Shown: positions 26,527-34,780 of the stretch, piece after piece
Position numbering within the stretch: the stretch's first letter is position 1
Layout of the letters: each line of letters opens with the position of its first letter
Assembly: GCF_001904725.1 (NCBI RefSeq)
Contig: NZ_MRCE01000049.1
Location: forward strand, 1-47,939
Direction: 5' to 3'
Length of the DNA stretch: 47,939 bases
From: Phormidium ambiguum IAM M-71
Lineage (GTDB): Bacteria > Cyanobacteriota > Cyanobacteriia > Cyanobacteriales > Aerosakkonemataceae
Translations under genes and position numbers: made by a program
Notes under the pieces: generated by a model
Databases searched by the model: none
What the model saw: the letters and a program-made list of their open reading frames with translations, nothing else
What the model was told of the DNA's origin: nothing

Positions 26527-26727
26527 TTAGCGATCGAATGCACCGATAATATCTTCCGGCAAAGGAGCATCAAAATCATCTGTAACGGTAAATTCGCCTG
26601 CACACAAACCGAAAGGTCATAATTGTTTACTACTGGCAATAGGTTTAAGTTTGGCGATCGCTTTATCCGCTCTAACAATCACAACAGTTTCACCAGTCTC
26701 TACTTGACGAAGATATTTCAGATTATT
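26527..26727 (-). pseudogene. Remnant of a Phd/YefM-family antitoxin
   Basis: The minus strand reads NNLKYLRQVETGETVVIVRA, then DKAIAKLKPIASSKQL, a TGA stop (26614-26616 on the plus strand as TCA), then PFGLCAGEFTVTDDFDAPLP and EDIIGAFDR to the TAA at 26527. Intact relatives have Arg where the stop is, and about twelve more N-terminal residues. Both the missing start and the nonsense codon show it is dead. No toxin follows it. Confidence 0.75.
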
Positions 26728-26732
26728 TTACA

Positions 26733-27179
26733 TTACTCATCCCGAATTAACATTCCTGTTCCACAAACTATTATATGCTTATGCTGATAGAATTCTTCAG
26801 AAAGCTTGCAAGACTCAGCATGAATTTGCTCAATTTTTTTGCGGAGAAGCTGAATTAGCGGTTGACTTTCTTTAACGAAGTTTACCACATCTGAATAAGT
26901 ATAAACATGACCGTTAATTAGATGCCATCTCCGAGTTTTATAAAGTCGATCGTAAAATCGCTGAATCTGCGATCGGATGAAGATATTGATAAAGTTATTG
27001 AGTTCAGCATCTAACGCACCCAAAGCATGAAGTTTAGCGAGAGCTTCATAAAAAAGACCGTCTACATCTCCGGCGCGAATTTCATTCAAAACATTTCGCC
27101 AAAATATATCCCAATTGGAGCCAGAGTAAAGCAAAGCTTCAATTTCGTTCAGAAGACAACGAGCTTGTTCAATATTCAT
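26733..27179 (-). CDS. Hypothetical protein, possible partner of the next upstream gene
   Basis: A 148-residue, mostly helical protein beginning MNIEQARCLLNEIEALLYSG, with aromatic-rich segments SNWDIFWRNVLNEIRAGDVD and FYDRLYKTRRWHLINGHVYT. I recognise no family. It starts at an ATG 53 bases after the stop of the 306-residue gene on the same strand, so the two probably form a transcription unit. The small, charged, soluble character next to a nuclease-like membrane-tail protein is what an immunity or accessory protein would look like, but this is inference. Confidence 0.65.
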   Translation of the reverse strand: MNIEQARCLLNEIEALLYSGSNWDIFWRNVLNEIRAGDVDGLFYEALAKLHALGALDAELNNFINIFIRSQIQRFYDRLYKTRRWHLINGHVYTYSDVVNFVKESQPLIQLLRKKIEQIHAESCKLSEEFYQHKHIIVCGTGMLIRDE

Positions 27180-27232
27180 CGCAAGGCACCTAATAATTTA
27201 AAGATTGTTTATTTCAGAACTAAAACAGAAAG

Positions 27233-28153
27233 CTAACTTTGGAGATATGCCATAACTTGCTGGTCAAAACTCTCAAAGAATGCAGCATCTTGTCGATGAA
27301 CTTCTTCAAGCCGTGCATTACGTTTTGCAAATGTATGACGATCAATAATTTCACCAACCTGATTAACAAGTTGGAATGCACCAACAGTTAAAAGAGGTAC
27401 TGAAATAATATTTAAGACAGGAATTAAAGCAGGAATAAATGCAGGAATAGCGGCAAACAATCCGCCACTCGCCGATCCTATAACAGCGCCTTCAATAGTA
27501 TTTAGAAAAACTGCTGCAATGGCATCATCGATTTCCATTTCACCACGTTCAACCGCCAAAAAATGCGCTAAACTTGACATCAGCGTGGCAGCAACAGCGC
27601 CAGTGATTGCACCTATAGCAGCAGCATTAGCAATTTCAGCCATTGCAGCTTTAAACTGATAGTTGCTATTTGCTTGATGAGGATTTTTAGCCCCTTTACT
27701 AACTTCAGAAGTGGAAACGTTGGATTCTTTAACTTTGGAATTTGTTGGGTTTCTGGCTTGTTCTTTCGGAGTTCTAATTTCCTGTTTTCCGTAAGATCCA
27801 CTGTTAGCAGCGTTATCTGCTGTCCGCGAATTAAGTTTTAGTTGTTGTTCTTTGACTACATTGCCTGAACTTCTAGACTTAATTAGAATATCAGGTGAGT
27901 TTTTGCCGTTAATATCAGGAACATCAACCTTGTATCTGCCTCCTAAGTTTATTTGCTGATCGATCGCGTCAAGGTACTCAAAAGCAAATCCCTCTCTAGA
28001 AGAAGCTGGAGAATTTGCCATCCGAGACATTTTTGCTTGGAATTGAGAACCTATATCTCGAACATTTTGCGATACGAATCGAGCATCCCCATTGGCTTGA
28101 AAACTAACACCAGCAGAGAATTGAGAATTAGCAGATTTTTCCTTATTTTTCAT
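27233..28153 (-). CDS. Unrecognised protein with PD...QxK nuclease-like motif and hydrophobic Gly/Ala-rich tail
   Basis: A 306-residue protein. The N-terminal third has Glu59 in FAFEYLDAID, then Pro87-Asp88 (NSPDILIK) and Gln104-Leu-Lys106 (EQQLKLN), arranged like the E...PD...(D/E/Q)xK core of restriction-endonuclease-fold enzymes. A polar Ser/Asn/Lys-rich linker (about 107-165) follows. Next comes a hydrophobic region (about 170-265) rich in Ala, Gly and Ile (IGAITGAVAATLMSSL, GGLFAAIPAFIPALIP) that could insert in membranes. No signal peptide is seen. I cannot assign a family. It lies among toxin-antitoxin genes and just upstream of a 148-residue gene, so a toxin, effector or defence role is possible. 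Confidence 0.7.
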   Translation of the reverse strand: MKNKEKSANSQFSAGVSFQANGDARFVSQNVRDIGSQFQAKMSRMANSPASSREGFAFEYLDAIDQQINLGGRYKVDVPDINGKNSPDILIKSRSSGNVVKEQQLKLNSRTADNAANSGSYGKQEIRTPKEQARNPTNSKVKESNVSTSEVSKGAKNPHQANSNYQFKAAMAEIANAAAIGAITGAVAATLMSSLAHFLAVERGEMEIDDAIAAVFLNTIEGAVIGSASGGLFAAIPAFIPALIPVLNIISVPLLTVGAFQLVNQVGEIIDRHTFAKRNARLEEVHRQDAAFFESFDQQVMAYLQS

Positions 28154-28267
28154 TTAAGTATTGGCTGTAAGAGGAGGTAGCTATTAGCACATTATAGACA
28201 AGCTACTTTGCTAGTGTCTAGTTAGTTAAAATGAAATCTAGGCTTATAGAAAAACAAATTTTCCTCT

Positions 28268-28489
28268 ATGAACGCTTTGCCAGAAATTGAAGCAGCTATT
28301 AAACAACTTCCAGAAAATGATGTTCGTCAATTAGCTGGGTGGATTCAGAACTATTTAAATGAAAAGTGGGATAGACAAATGCAAGAGGATTTTGCAGCAG
28401 GTAAATTAGATGCTCTGATTGCGAAAGCAGAAGCAGATATAGCAGAAAATAACGTGAGGGATCTTGATGAAATCCTTGACAACTTCTGA
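28268..28489 (+). CDS. Antitoxin of a type II toxin-antitoxin pair
   Basis: A 73-residue protein starting MNALPEIEAAIKQLPENDVR, rich in charged residues toward the C-terminus (DLDEILDNF). Proteins of this type are encoded immediately before RelE/ParE-like toxins. Here the toxin gene starts inside it, with a 23-base overlap. Its first 33 residues are nearly the same as the broken antitoxin at 33716-33930, which was paired with a different toxin. Self-regulation of the pair is expected by analogy. Confidence 0.85.
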   Translation: MNALPEIEAAIKQLPENDVRQLAGWIQNYLNEKWDRQMQEDFAAGKLDALIAKAEADIAENNVRDLDEILDNF

Positions 28490-28724
28490 TTTTTGGAAAG
28501 CTTATGCAGCCTTATCTCCTGAAATGAAACAGCAAGCTCGAAAAGTATATCAGCTTTGGAAACAGAACCAATTTCATCCATCTTTGCACTTCAAAAAGGT
28601 GGGCAAAAACTTATGGTCAGTTCGGATTACCGAAGACTACCGGGCATTAGCTTTAAAAAAAGGGGACGATTATTACTGGCTGTGGATTGGCTCTCACGAT
28701 GAATATGATGCTTTGCTGAATTGA
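28467..28724 (+). CDS. RelE/ParE-superfamily toxin
   Basis: An 85-residue protein with the RelE/ParE fold pattern: basic helical N-terminal part, then HPSLHFKKVGKNLWSVRIT and DYRALALKKGDDYYWLWIGS, ending HDEYDALLN. RelE-type toxins cleave mRNA on the ribosome, whereas ParE types poison gyrase; the sequence does not say which. I chose the ATG at 28467 over a TTG three bases earlier. It overlaps the antitoxin gene by 23 bases, typical of coupled translation. Confidence 0.88.
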   Translation: MKSLTTSDFWKAYAALSPEMKQQARKVYQLWKQNQFHPSLHFKKVGKNLWSVRITEDYRALALKKGDDYYWLWIGSHDEYDALLN

Positions 28725-28794
28725 TTGAGAAGGGCCTGCACCCAAAAATCCCGACAGCGTTAAAATCGTTAAGCAACTTTACGCTTTGTCTCTC

Positions 28795-31770
28795 ATGTCC
28801 CACGCTGCCAACACCCAAAACGGTCATCTTTCTGCGGGAATAAATCTGAATAATCTGAGTTCGATTCGCATTCGGGGTGCGAGGCAGCACAATCTGAAAA
28901 ATATCGATTTGGAGTTGCCGCGCGATCGCCTAATTGTCTTCACTGGTGTTTCCGGTTCCGGTAAATCTTCCCTGGCTTTCGATACTATTTTCGCGGAAGG
29001 GCAACGGCGTTATGTGGAATCTCTCAGTGCTTATGCGCGTCAATTTTTGGGACAGTTGGATAAGCCGGATGTGGATGCGATCGAAGGTCTTAGTCCCGCA
29101 ATCTCTATCGACCAAAAATCGACTTCGCACAACCCGCGTTCGACGGTGGGAACGGTGACGGAGATTTATGATTATCTGCGGTTGTTGTTTGGTCGGGCGG
29201 GTGAACCTCATTGTCCAATTTGCGATCGATCTATTTCCCCTCAGACGATCGATCAGATGTGCGATCGTATTCTCGACCTTCCCGATGGCACTCGTTTTCA
29301 AATTCTCGCGCCTGTTGTGCGGGGAAAAAAGGGTACTCACCGCAAGCTACTTTCTAGTTTAATTTCCGAAGGATTTGCGCGAGTTCGGGTAAATAATGAG
29401 GTCAGACAGCTTGATGAAAATATCGAATTAGATAAAAATTATACTCACACTATTGAAATCGTCGTTGACAGGTTAGTTAAAAAACCTGGTATTCAAGAGC
29501 GTTTAACCGATTCTTTGGCAACTTGCTTGCGTCATTCCAGTGGAATTGCGGTTATTGAAATATTAAATGATACATCGGGTAGGGTATCCGCGTCGCGGGA
29601 AAACAATATGTATACCCTAAATGATACCACAAACCCCGTCAATTCCTATCAGGAACAACCGCAAGAATTGGTATTTTCGGAAAACTTTGCTTGTCCCGAA
29701 CATGGGGCGGTGATGGAAGAATTATCGCCAAGATTGTTTTCTTTCAACTCGCCTTATGGCGCTTGTCCTCATTGTCATGGTTTGGGGAGTTTGCGAACTT
29801 TTGCGCCGGAGTTATTGATACCTGACCCGGAGGCGGATCTGATTTCGGCGATCGCACCTTGGGCGGATAAGGAAGATTCCTATTACACAGTTTTATTGCA
29901 GAGTGTCGCCAAAGCGCACGGGTTTAAAATTTATACTCCTTGGAATCAGTTAACGCCGGAACAACAACAAATTATTTTGTACGGTTCCGACAAGGCGATT
30001 TGGATGGAAAACCGCGATGATTTCCGCAGTTTTAAAGGGGTAATTCCGATTTTGCAAAGGCAGTACGATGAGACTGGTTCGGAATTGCAAAAGCAGAAGT
30101 TGGAACCTTATTTAATCGATCAACCTTGCGAAGTTTGTCAGGGAAAAAGGTTAAAACCGGAAGCTTTAGCGGTGAGGTTAGGGCAATATCGAATTTTGGA
30201 TTTAACCGGAGTGTCGATCGCCATCTGCAAAGAACGAATCCACAGTTTAAAGTTGAGCGAAAGACAAACTCAAATCGCGGACTTAGTTCTGAGAGAAATT
30301 CGCGCTCGGTTGCAATTTTTATTAGATGTGGGCTTAGATTATCTAACTTTAGATCGTCCAGCAATGACACTTTCGGGAGGAGAAGCGCAACGGATTCGCC
30401 TAGCAACTCAAATCGGTTCGGGATTAACCGGAGTTCTCTACGTTTTAGATGAACCAAGCATCGGTTTGCATCAAAGAGATAACAGCAGATTGTTGAAAAC
30501 TCTGATCAAACTCCGGGATTTGGGAAACACTTTAATTGTTGTCGAACATGACGAAGAAACGATTCGAGAAGCAGATCATATTATAGATATCGGTCCCGGT
30601 GCGGGAATTCATGGAGGGAGGATTGTTTCCCAAGGAAATTTAGAGACTTTGTTGGCAGCAGAAGAGTCTTTGACTGGCGCTTACTTGTCGGGAAAACAAG
30701 TTATTGAAACTCCCGCAACTCGCAGAGAAGGTAATGGGAAATCTTTAAGGTTGCAAAACTGCCATCGCAACAACCTTAAATATATAGATGTGGAAATTCC
30801 GTTAGGAAAACTCGTTTGCGTCACTGGTGTTTCTGGTTCGGGAAAATCTACTTTAATCAATGAGTTGCTTTATCCAAGTTTGCAACATCACCTCACCAAA
30901 AAAGTACCTTTGCCAAAAGAGATGGATGGAATTAAAGGGTTGAATGCGATCGATAAAGCAATCATCATCGACCAATCTCCGATCGGCAGAACTCCCCGTT
31001 CCAACCCCGCAACTTACACGGGAGTTTTCGATGCGATTCGGGAAATCTTTTCCCAAACAATTGAAGCCAAAGCCAGAGGTTATAAACCCGGACAATTTTC
31101 TTTCAATGTGAAAGGTGGCAGATGTGAAGCTTGCGGAGGTCAAGGGGTAAATGTGATCGAAATGAATTTTTTGCCGGATGTTTACGTGCAATGTGAGGTT
31201 TGCAAAGGCGATCGCTACAACCGAGAAACCTTGCAAGTTAAATATAAAGGTTATTCGATCGCAGATGTTCTGAATATGACGATCGAAGAAGCTTTAGAGG
31301 TATTTAAAAACATCCCGAAAGCGGTGACTCGCCTGCAAACTTTAGTCGATGTCGGTTTAGGTTACATCCGTTTAGGACAATCAGCCCCCACCCTTTCAGG
31401 AGGCGAAGCGCAAAGAGTCAAATTAGCTTCCGAACTTTCGCGCCGTGCAACTGGGAAAACTCTTTATTTAATCGATGAACCTACCACTGGTTTATCGTTT
31501 TATGACGTTCACAAATTGTTGGATGTTTTGCAAAGATTGGTAGATAAAGGTAATTCAATTTTGGTAATTGAACATAATTTAGACGTAATTCGTTGCGCCG
31601 ATTGGGTAATTGATTTAGGCCCGGAAGGTGGCGATAAAGGCGGAGAAATTATTGCAATGGGAACGCCAGAAGAGGTGGCATTGTGCGATCGGTCTTATAC
31701 AGGGCAGTATTTGAAGGAAGTGTTGTTGCAACATCCGCCAAAGGTAAGCGTTGAACTAGAATCAAATTAA
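28795..31770 (+). CDS. uvrA: Excinuclease ABC subunit A
   Basis: A 991-residue DNA-damage sensor of nucleotide-excision repair. It has two ABC ATPase modules: N-terminal Walker A GVSGSGKSSLAFDTI and signature LSGGEAQRIRLATQ; C-terminal GVSGSGKSTLINELL and LSGGEAQRVKLASEL. Zinc-binding Cys pairs are present (HCPICDRSI; CPHCHGLG; the C-terminal CEACGGQG ... CEVCKGD). UvrA2 loads UvrB at lesions. Start is the ATG at 28795 (MSHAANTQNGH); a TTG at 28786 is in frame but less likely. It sits inside an island of toxin-antitoxin and defence-like genes; its own sequence and length are normal. Confidence 0.98.
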   Translation: MSHAANTQNGHLSAGINLNNLSSIRIRGARQHNLKNIDLELPRDRLIVFTGVSGSGKSSLAFDTIFAEGQRRYVESLSAYARQFLGQLDKPDVDAIEGLSPAISIDQKSTSHNPRSTVGTVTEIYDYLRLLFGRAGEPHCPICDRSISPQTIDQMCDRILDLPDGTRFQILAPVVRGKKGTHRKLLSSLISEGFARVRVNNEVRQLDENIELDKNYTHTIEIVVDRLVKKPGIQERLTDSLATCLRHSSGIAVIEILNDTSGRVSASRENNMYTLNDTTNPVNSYQEQPQELVFSENFACPEHGAVMEELSPRLFSFNSPYGACPHCHGLGSLRTFAPELLIPDPEADLISAIAPWADKEDSYYTVLLQSVAKAHGFKIYTPWNQLTPEQQQIILYGSDKAIWMENRDDFRSFKGVIPILQRQYDETGSELQKQKLEPYLIDQPCEVCQGKRLKPEALAVRLGQYRILDLTGVSIAICKERIHSLKLSERQTQIADLVLREIRARLQFLLDVGLDYLTLDRPAMTLSGGEAQRIRLATQIGSGLTGVLYVLDEPSIGLHQRDNSRLLKTLIKLRDLGNTLIVVEHDEETIREADHIIDIGPGAGIHGGRIVSQGNLETLLAAEESLTGAYLSGKQVIETPATRREGNGKSLRLQNCHRNNLKYIDVEIPLGKLVCVTGVSGSGKSTLINELLYPSLQHHLTKKVPLPKEMDGIKGLNAIDKAIIIDQSPIGRTPRSNPATYTGVFDAIREIFSQTIEAKARGYKPGQFSFNVKGGRCEACGGQGVNVIEMNFLPDVYVQCEVCKGDRYNRETLQVKYKGYSIADVLNMTIEEALEVFKNIPKAVTRLQTLVDVGLGYIRLGQSAPTLSGGEAQRVKLASELSRRATGKTLYLIDEPTTGLSFYDVHKLLDVLQRLVDKGNSILVIEHNLDVIRCADWVIDLGPEGGDKGGEIIAMGTPEEVALCDRSYTGQYLKEVLLQHPPKVSVELESN

Positions 31771-31803
31771 GAAAAAAGGCAAAAGCTAGTATAGGAGAAA
31801 GTC

Positions 31804-33498
31804 ATGGAAAATGCAAAAGTGTCGATTAGAAAAATAGTCAGTTATCTGAATAATGAGTCAGAAGCAGCAAACGGAGGTGGGTTTTGGTTGCCAAATATCC
31901 AAAGAAATTTCGTATGGAATCAAGAACAAATAGAAAAACTGTTTGATTCAATAATGCGGGGTTATCCAATTAGTACTCTTTTAACATGGAAAACAAAAAG
32001 TAAGATTCGTCGTAGAGAATTTATAAAAAATTATCGAACCAGTTTGAGAATGACAGATTTTTATTTACCTGAAGACGAAAAGGTAAAAACTCTAGTATTA
32101 GATGGGCAACAACGACTCCAAAGTATTTTTATCGCTCTTAAAGGAAGTTATGAAGGCAAAGAACTATATTTTGATGTATTAAGTGGAGAGGTAAATTTAC
32201 CAGAAGATATCAAGTATAAATTTAAGTTTATGGAAAGTGCGAAACTCCCTTGGGTAAAATTAAAGGATATTGTTTTCAATCCAGAGCAGTTTGATGAAAT
32301 CAGCGAAAGCTTAATTGAAAAATTTGAAGAATCTGCGACATTTGAGAGAGATTTAACTAAAGAAGAAAAGAAAAGGATCAGAGCGAATATTTCACGAATT
32401 GTTAAAGTATTCCAAGTAGAAGATAATATAGTCTATCAAGAAATAGACAGCGTTGATCGTCCAGAAATGTATACTGAAGAAGATATTGTAGAAATTTTTA
32501 TCAGAGCAAATTCAGGTGGTACAGTTTTAGGAAAATCAGATCTTTTGTTTTCACTGTTAACCGTTTCCTGGGATGAAGCTGAGGAAAAATTACAAGAAAT
32601 ATTAGATGATGTGAATAGGTCTGGATATAAATTTAATCGTGATTTTATCCTCAAAACCTGTTTAACATTATTAGGTAAAGGAGCTAGCTACGATGTTAAT
32701 AAGTTTCGAGATGAATCAACCAGAGAAAATATCATATCAAACTGGGATAAAATTGCTAATGCAATCAAAAGTGTAAAAGACTACCTTTATGAAAAAACCT
32801 TTATTAGGTCTGATAAAGCTTTACCATCATATCTTTGTTTAATTCCATTAATTTATTTTAGATATCACTATCAAGATAAATGGAAAAAAGCCGAAGGTAT
32901 TGATGATTATATTCTGAGGACATTACTTGCTGGCTCTTTTAGTGGAACACCAGATAATTTGATTAACCAATGCACTAAATCTATTGATGCAAACCAAAAC
33001 TTCTCCGTGAAAGATATATACGATATCATCAGAGAAAACGGCAGGAATTTAGAGATTACTAAGGAAACAATTTTAGAACAATACTACGGAGCAAAGAATA
33101 TTCATTTAATTTTTAATCTGTGGTACAAGGGATTCAATTACCATCCATCTTTTGCAGGCAACGAGCCTCAAGTAGATCACATTTTCCCCCAAAGTTTACT
33201 GAAATCAGTCAAAGAACCTAATCCTAATACTAAAATTATGAATATTTTGAAATATAAACAATGGGAACGAGATCAGATTGCTAACTTGATGTTACTTACT
33301 CAAGAGGAAAATTCATTTGTAGGTAAGTGCGACACCCCTCCTGAAAAATGGTTTGCAGATAAACCTGATGAATACCTTGAATTACATCTAATTCCTAAAA
33401 ATAAGGAATTATGGAAACTGGAAAACTTTAGAGATTTTATAGAAGAACGCAAAAAACTGATAGAACAGAAATTTGATTACTTGATTTTGAAAAAATAA
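31804..33498 (+). CDS. DUF262/DUF1524 protein (GmrSD-like restriction or defence protein)
   Basis: A 564-residue protein. The N-terminal DUF262 domain (about residues 1-250, ParB/Srx-like) has NIQRNFVWNQEQIEKLFDSI and the nucleotide-handling motif LDGQQRLQS near residue 100. The C-terminal part (about 440-530) is a DUF1524 HNH nuclease with QVDHIFPQSLL (Asp458, His459) and IANLMLLTQEEN (Asn494). This is the fused S+D layout of GmrSD-type type IV restriction enzymes, which cut modified phage DNA, and of several other defence proteins. AGGAG lies 6 bases before the ATG. It stands alone 33 bases after uvrA. Confidence 0.88.
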   Translation: MENAKVSIRKIVSYLNNESEAANGGGFWLPNIQRNFVWNQEQIEKLFDSIMRGYPISTLLTWKTKSKIRRREFIKNYRTSLRMTDFYLPEDEKVKTLVLDGQQRLQSIFIALKGSYEGKELYFDVLSGEVNLPEDIKYKFKFMESAKLPWVKLKDIVFNPEQFDEISESLIEKFEESATFERDLTKEEKKRIRANISRIVKVFQVEDNIVYQEIDSVDRPEMYTEEDIVEIFIRANSGGTVLGKSDLLFSLLTVSWDEAEEKLQEILDDVNRSGYKFNRDFILKTCLTLLGKGASYDVNKFRDESTRENIISNWDKIANAIKSVKDYLYEKTFIRSDKALPSYLCLIPLIYFRYHYQDKWKKAEGIDDYILRTLLAGSFSGTPDNLINQCTKSIDANQNFSVKDIYDIIRENGRNLEITKETILEQYYGAKNIHLIFNLWYKGFNYHPSFAGNEPQVDHIFPQSLLKSVKEPNPNTKIMNILKYKQWERDQIANLMLLTQEENSFVGKCDTPPEKWFADKPDEYLELHLIPKNKELWKLENFRDFIEERKKLIEQKFDYLILKK

Positions 33499-33505
33499 CT
33501 ACACT

Positions 33506-33655
33506 TTGCAATTAGAAGCTGAAGGGCGCTTAACTATTCCTGATTCGGTGCGCCAAAGGTTAGAGTGGGAAAAGAGCGATCTTTATCTTCTTTGGCTTCT
33601 TTCTTCTTCTTTCTTCGTGTTCTTCGTGTCTTCGTGGTTCAAAAACAAGGAGTAA
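33506..33655 (+). pseudogene. Fragment of an AbrB/MazE-like antitoxin
   Basis: The plus strand reads LQLEAEGRLTIPDSVRQRLE and WEKSDLY, the start of a cyanobacterial AbrB-like antitoxin. It then turns into low-complexity LLWLLSSSFFVFFVSSW, encoded by a CTTCGTG-type intergenic repeat. There is no ATG and no C-terminal half. The remnant starts 7 bases after the DUF262 gene's stop. Confidence 0.6.
33601..33648. repeat. TTCTTCGTG intergenic repeat
   Basis: TTCTTCTTTCTTCGTGTTCT followed by TCGTGTCTTCGTGGTTC and a poly-A run. This is a very common cyanobacterial intergenic phrase. It has replaced the C-terminal part of the antitoxin fragment above. A related CTGCG/TCTCTG-type phrase is found inside the ABC ATPase gene at 45191-45234. 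Confidence 0.6.
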
Positions 33656-33715
33656 TCAACCCGTTTTTAGTATTAAACTCAATTACAGAACTGTTTCCCA
33701 AGCATATTTGTATTT

Positions 33716-33930
33716 ATGACCAACTTACTAGAAATTGAAGCAGCAATTAAACAACTTCCAGAAAACGATGTTCGCCAATTGGCAACTTGGCTGCAAAACT
33801 ATTTAAATGAAAAGTGCGATCGCGTAGCGTGTGCGTTAGCACGTATCGACAAATCGAATCAGATTTAGCATCAGGCAAATTAGTTGATGAGCTAATTCAA
33901 GAACCCAGAGAGGAAGCAGCAAGTGAGTAA
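33716..33930 (+). pseudogene. vapB-type antitoxin gene broken by a 26-bp insertion
   Basis: The ATG frame encodes MTNLLEIEAAIKQLPENDVR and then QLATWLQNYLNEKCDR before entering inserted DNA and stopping at 33866-33868. If bases 33823-33848 are removed, translation continues as QIESDLASGKLVDELIQEPR to a stop at 33928-33930. The protein would be a 62-residue antitoxin that overlaps the VapC start by a few bases. It is a close relative of the intact antitoxin at 28268-28489. Confidence 0.8.
33823..33848. repeat. 26-bp insertion nested in a HIP1 site
   Basis: CGTAGCGTGTGCGTTAGCAC followed by GTATCG interrupts the antitoxin frame. It starts right after GCGATCG and ends with ATCG, so ATCG flanks both sides like a target duplication. 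It contains the hairpin GTGCGTTAGCAC. It resembles small dispersed repeats built on HIP1-rich sequence; a related GCG/CGC-rich insert lies at about 5096-5126. Confidence 0.65.
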
Positions 33931-33973
33931 ATTTGTTTTGGATGCTTCTGCTTTGTTAGTGCGATCGCCTTAG
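33923..33973 (+). pseudogene. vapC: VapC (PIN-domain toxin) N-terminal fragment
   Basis: From a GTG overlapping the restored antitoxin end, the frame reads MSKFVLDASALLVRSP and stops. VLDASALL is the classic PIN-domain N-terminus with the first acidic active-site residue. The remaining roughly 110 residues are missing, cut at a HIP1 octamer (33961-33968). Confidence 0.8.
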
Positions 33974-34022
33974 CCTCAACGTTATATAATCATAATTGAT
34001 ATTGTTTTCTTAAAAGTCAAAA

Positions 34023-34439
34023 ATGCCAGCCAAAGACATTTACCACCAAGCCGTAAAAAATGCCTTAATTAAAGATGGTTGGACAATTACAGCCGATCCT
34101 TATAAAATTCAATATGAAGATGCTGAACTATATGCAGATTTAGCTGCTGAAAAACCTATAGCAGCAGAACGAAATGGACGCAAAATAATTGTCGAAATCA
34201 AAAGTTTTATTAGTCCTTCACCGATGAGAGATTTTGAAAATGCTTTAGGGCAATATATTTTATATCGGAATTTACTAAAGTTAAACAATCAGGATTATGA
34301 AATTTATCTAGCAGTAAGAGACAGTATATTTGATACGTTTTTTCAAAGAAAGTCTATCCAAGCAGTTGTTAAACTTAATGAAATTGCTTTGCTTGTTTTC
34401 AATAATGAAAGAGAGGAGATTATCCAATGGATAAACTAA
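34023..34439 (+). CDS. xisH: XisH family protein (fdxN element excision controlling factor)
   Basis: A 138-residue protein with the XisH pattern: [20 protein letters not shown], the [19 protein letters not shown] core and [12 protein letters not shown]. The VEIKSF motif resembles the ExK part of a restriction-endonuclease-like fold. In Anabaena XisH works with XisI and XisF in excision of the fdxN element during heterocyst formation. Most xisHI pairs, as here, are not next to such an element, so the role is probably different. It overlaps xisI by 13 bases. Confidence 0.93.
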   Translation: MPAKDIYHQAVKNALIKDGWTITADPYKIQYEDAELYADLAAEKPIAAERNGRKIIVEIKSFISPSPMRDFENALGQYILYRNLLKLNNQDYEIYLAVRDSIFDTFFQRKSIQAVVKLNEIALLVFNNEREEIIQWIN

Positions 34440-34768
34440 CCCACTATCGCAATTTAATCAAACAAGTTCTCACGGAATACGATAATTTATCTCATCAATC
34501 GTCTACTCAAAATTCCGAAACTTGCTTAGTATTTGATGAAAACTACGATCATTATTTGTGGTTAACAGTTGATTGGCAAGGAAGTAAACGGCTGAAATAT
34601 ACTCACGTTCATATTAGAATTAAAAACGACAAAATTTATATAGAAGAAGATTTCACAGAGGAAGGAATAGCAACTGAATTAATGCGTTTGGGTATTTCTC
34701 CTAGTGAAATTGTTTTGGCTTTTCAACCGCCAGATGTGCGAAAGTTTACAGAGTTTGCTACTGCTTAA
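34427..34768 (+). CDS. xisI: XisI family protein
   Basis: A 113-residue XisI protein: [20 protein letters not shown], the [20 protein letters not shown] beta region and [20 protein letters not shown] near the end. It follows and overlaps xisH, the standard arrangement. A GAGGAGA lies upstream of its ATG. The two products are inferred to form a complex; biochemical function outside the fdxN system is unknown. Confidence 0.93.
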   Translation: MDKLTHYRNLIKQVLTEYDNLSHQSSTQNSETCLVFDENYDHYLWLTVDWQGSKRLKYTHVHIRIKNDKIYIEEDFTEEGIATELMRLGISPSEIVLAFQPPDVRKFTEFATA

Positions 34769-34780
34769 GGAGTCTTCAGA

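Noticed and set aside
26472-26678. 68-residue frame on the minus strand
   Set aside because: It overlaps the Phd remnant in another frame, and the remnant reading matches a known family.
28930-29340. Long frames antisense to uvrA (also at 30032-30457 and 30853-31236)
   Set aside because: uvrA is a certain gene; these are shadow frames with no protein-family features.
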